A stretch of 7,938 bases of DNA from assembly GCA_946886245.1 (NCBI GenBank), contig CAMPIF010000184.1, forward strand, positions 1 to 7,938, read 5' to 3'. The notes beneath the pieces were generated by a model, which had not been told where the DNA came from, searched no databases, and saw only the letters and a program-made list of their open reading frames with translations. Of the stretch, positions 7,408-7,938 are shown piece by piece. Position numbers and translations under genes: made by a program. This DNA is from Ectopseudomonas composti. Its GTDB lineage: Bacteria > Pseudomonadota > Gammaproteobacteria > Pseudomonadales > Pseudomonadaceae. Every line of letters begins with the position of its first letter. The first letter of the stretch is position 1.

Positions 7408-7938
7408 ATGACCCTGCAATTCCCCACCATTGCCGACTGCATCGGCAATACCCCCCTGGTGCGCCTGCAGCGCCTGGGCGGTGAAACCAGCAACACCCTG
7501 CTGGTCAAGCTGGAAGGCAACAACCCGGCCGGTTCGGTCAAGGATCGTCCGGCCTTGTCGATGATCAACCGCGCCGAGCTGCGTGGCGATATCCGGCCCG
7601 GCGATACCCTGATCGAAGCCACCAGCGGCAATACCGGCATTGCCCTGGCCATGGCGGCGGCGATCAAGGGCTACAAGATGATCCTGATCATGCCGGACAA
7701 CTCCACCGCCGAGCGCAAGTGGGCGATGACCGCCTATGGTGCCGAGCTGATCCTGGTCAGCAAGGAAGAGGGCATGGAAGGCGCTCGTGATCTGGCCGAG
7801 CGCCTGCAGGCCGAAGGGCGTGGCAAGGTGCTCGACCAGTTCGCCAACGGTGACAACCCCGAGGCGCACTACAGCGGTACCGGCCCGGAAATCTGGCGCC
7901 AGACCGGCGGCACCATCCCCCACTGCATCAGCTCCATG
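7408..7938 (+). CDS. cysM: CysM cysteine synthase B, N-terminal part (partial)
   Basis: PLP-dependent O-acetylserine sulfhydrylase B, a cytoplasmic enzyme that makes cysteine from O-acetylserine and sulfide or thiosulfate. The 177 codons present are about 60% of the usual 300 residues; the gene runs off the window. Visible motifs: IGNTPLVRLQRL (12-23), PLP lysine Lys45 in NPAGSVKDRPALSM, substrate loop EATSGNTGIALAM (70-82), IMPDNSTAERK (94-104), AYGAELILVSKEEGMEGARDLAERL and the CysM-type stretch VLDQFANGDNPEAHY (141-155). The wording is CysM rather than CysK. Some positions look unusual for the family as I recall it: Trp105 where Ala is common, and the stretch HYSGTG and IPHCISSM near the end. 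The catalytic residues seen are intact. The ATG at 7408 gives the standard N-terminus; the ribosome binding site is weak. Confidence 0.96.
   Translation, partial: MTLQFPTIADCIGNTPLVRLQRLGGETSNTLLVKLEGNNPAGSVKDRPALSMINRAELRGDIRPGDTLIEATSGNTGIALAMAAAIKGYKMILIMPDNSTAERKWAMTAYGAELILVSKEEGMEGARDLAERLQAEGRGKVLDQFANGDNPEAHYSGTGPEIWRQTGGTIPHCISSM

Overview
The window looks like a high-GC Pseudomonas chromosome. The gene order is gacS (divergent), an OmpR-type response regulator, its histidine kinase, a TonB-dependent receptor and cysM. From memory this is the order of the Pseudomonas aeruginosa PAO1 gacS-pirR-pirS-pirA-cysM region, with one extra gene, a periplasmic binding protein, between the receptor and cysM. 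The protein sequences fit the genus: the GacS and CysM segments read as near-textbook Pseudomonas versions. Both end genes are cut by the window edges.

Layout. 1-1578 (minus strand) is the N-terminal 526 codons of the hybrid sensor kinase GacS, with a GTG start behind a perfect AAGGAGG. 1579-1697 is a 119-bp divergent promoter region with a near-palindrome around GGCGCGCC and a good Fur-box candidate overlapping a TAGAAT -10. 1698-3742 is a translationally coupled two-component pair (ATGA overlap), here called pirR and pirS. 3743-4071 is a 329-bp gene-free stretch: an AT-rich array of GTAAAT half-sites just after the pirS stop, then a GC-rich leader able to form several consecutive hairpins, then a GGGAG ribosome binding site. 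4072-6156 is a 694-residue TonB-dependent receptor. 6157-6278 is a spacer with two mutually exclusive hairpins. 6279-7244 is a CeuE/VctP-like siderophore-binding periplasmic protein. 7245-7407 holds a perfect 10-bp hairpin and a probable cysM promoter. 7408-7938 is the first 177 codons of cysM.

How it fits together (inference). Low iron would relieve Fur repression of pirRS. PirS would sense a ferric catecholate or a related signal, and PirR would activate the receptor promoter through the half-site array. The receptor would bring the ferric siderophore across the outer membrane with TonB energy, and the binding protein would take it in the periplasm. The permease and ATPase needed for the inner-membrane step are not in the window.

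The main novelty candidate is the receptor module. The regulators and flanks match the pir locus, but the receptor is of the shorter CirA/IrgA/VctA type rather than the FepA/PfeA/PirA type, and it is paired with an apparently orphan binding protein whose presumed iron-ligand histidine is an asparagine.
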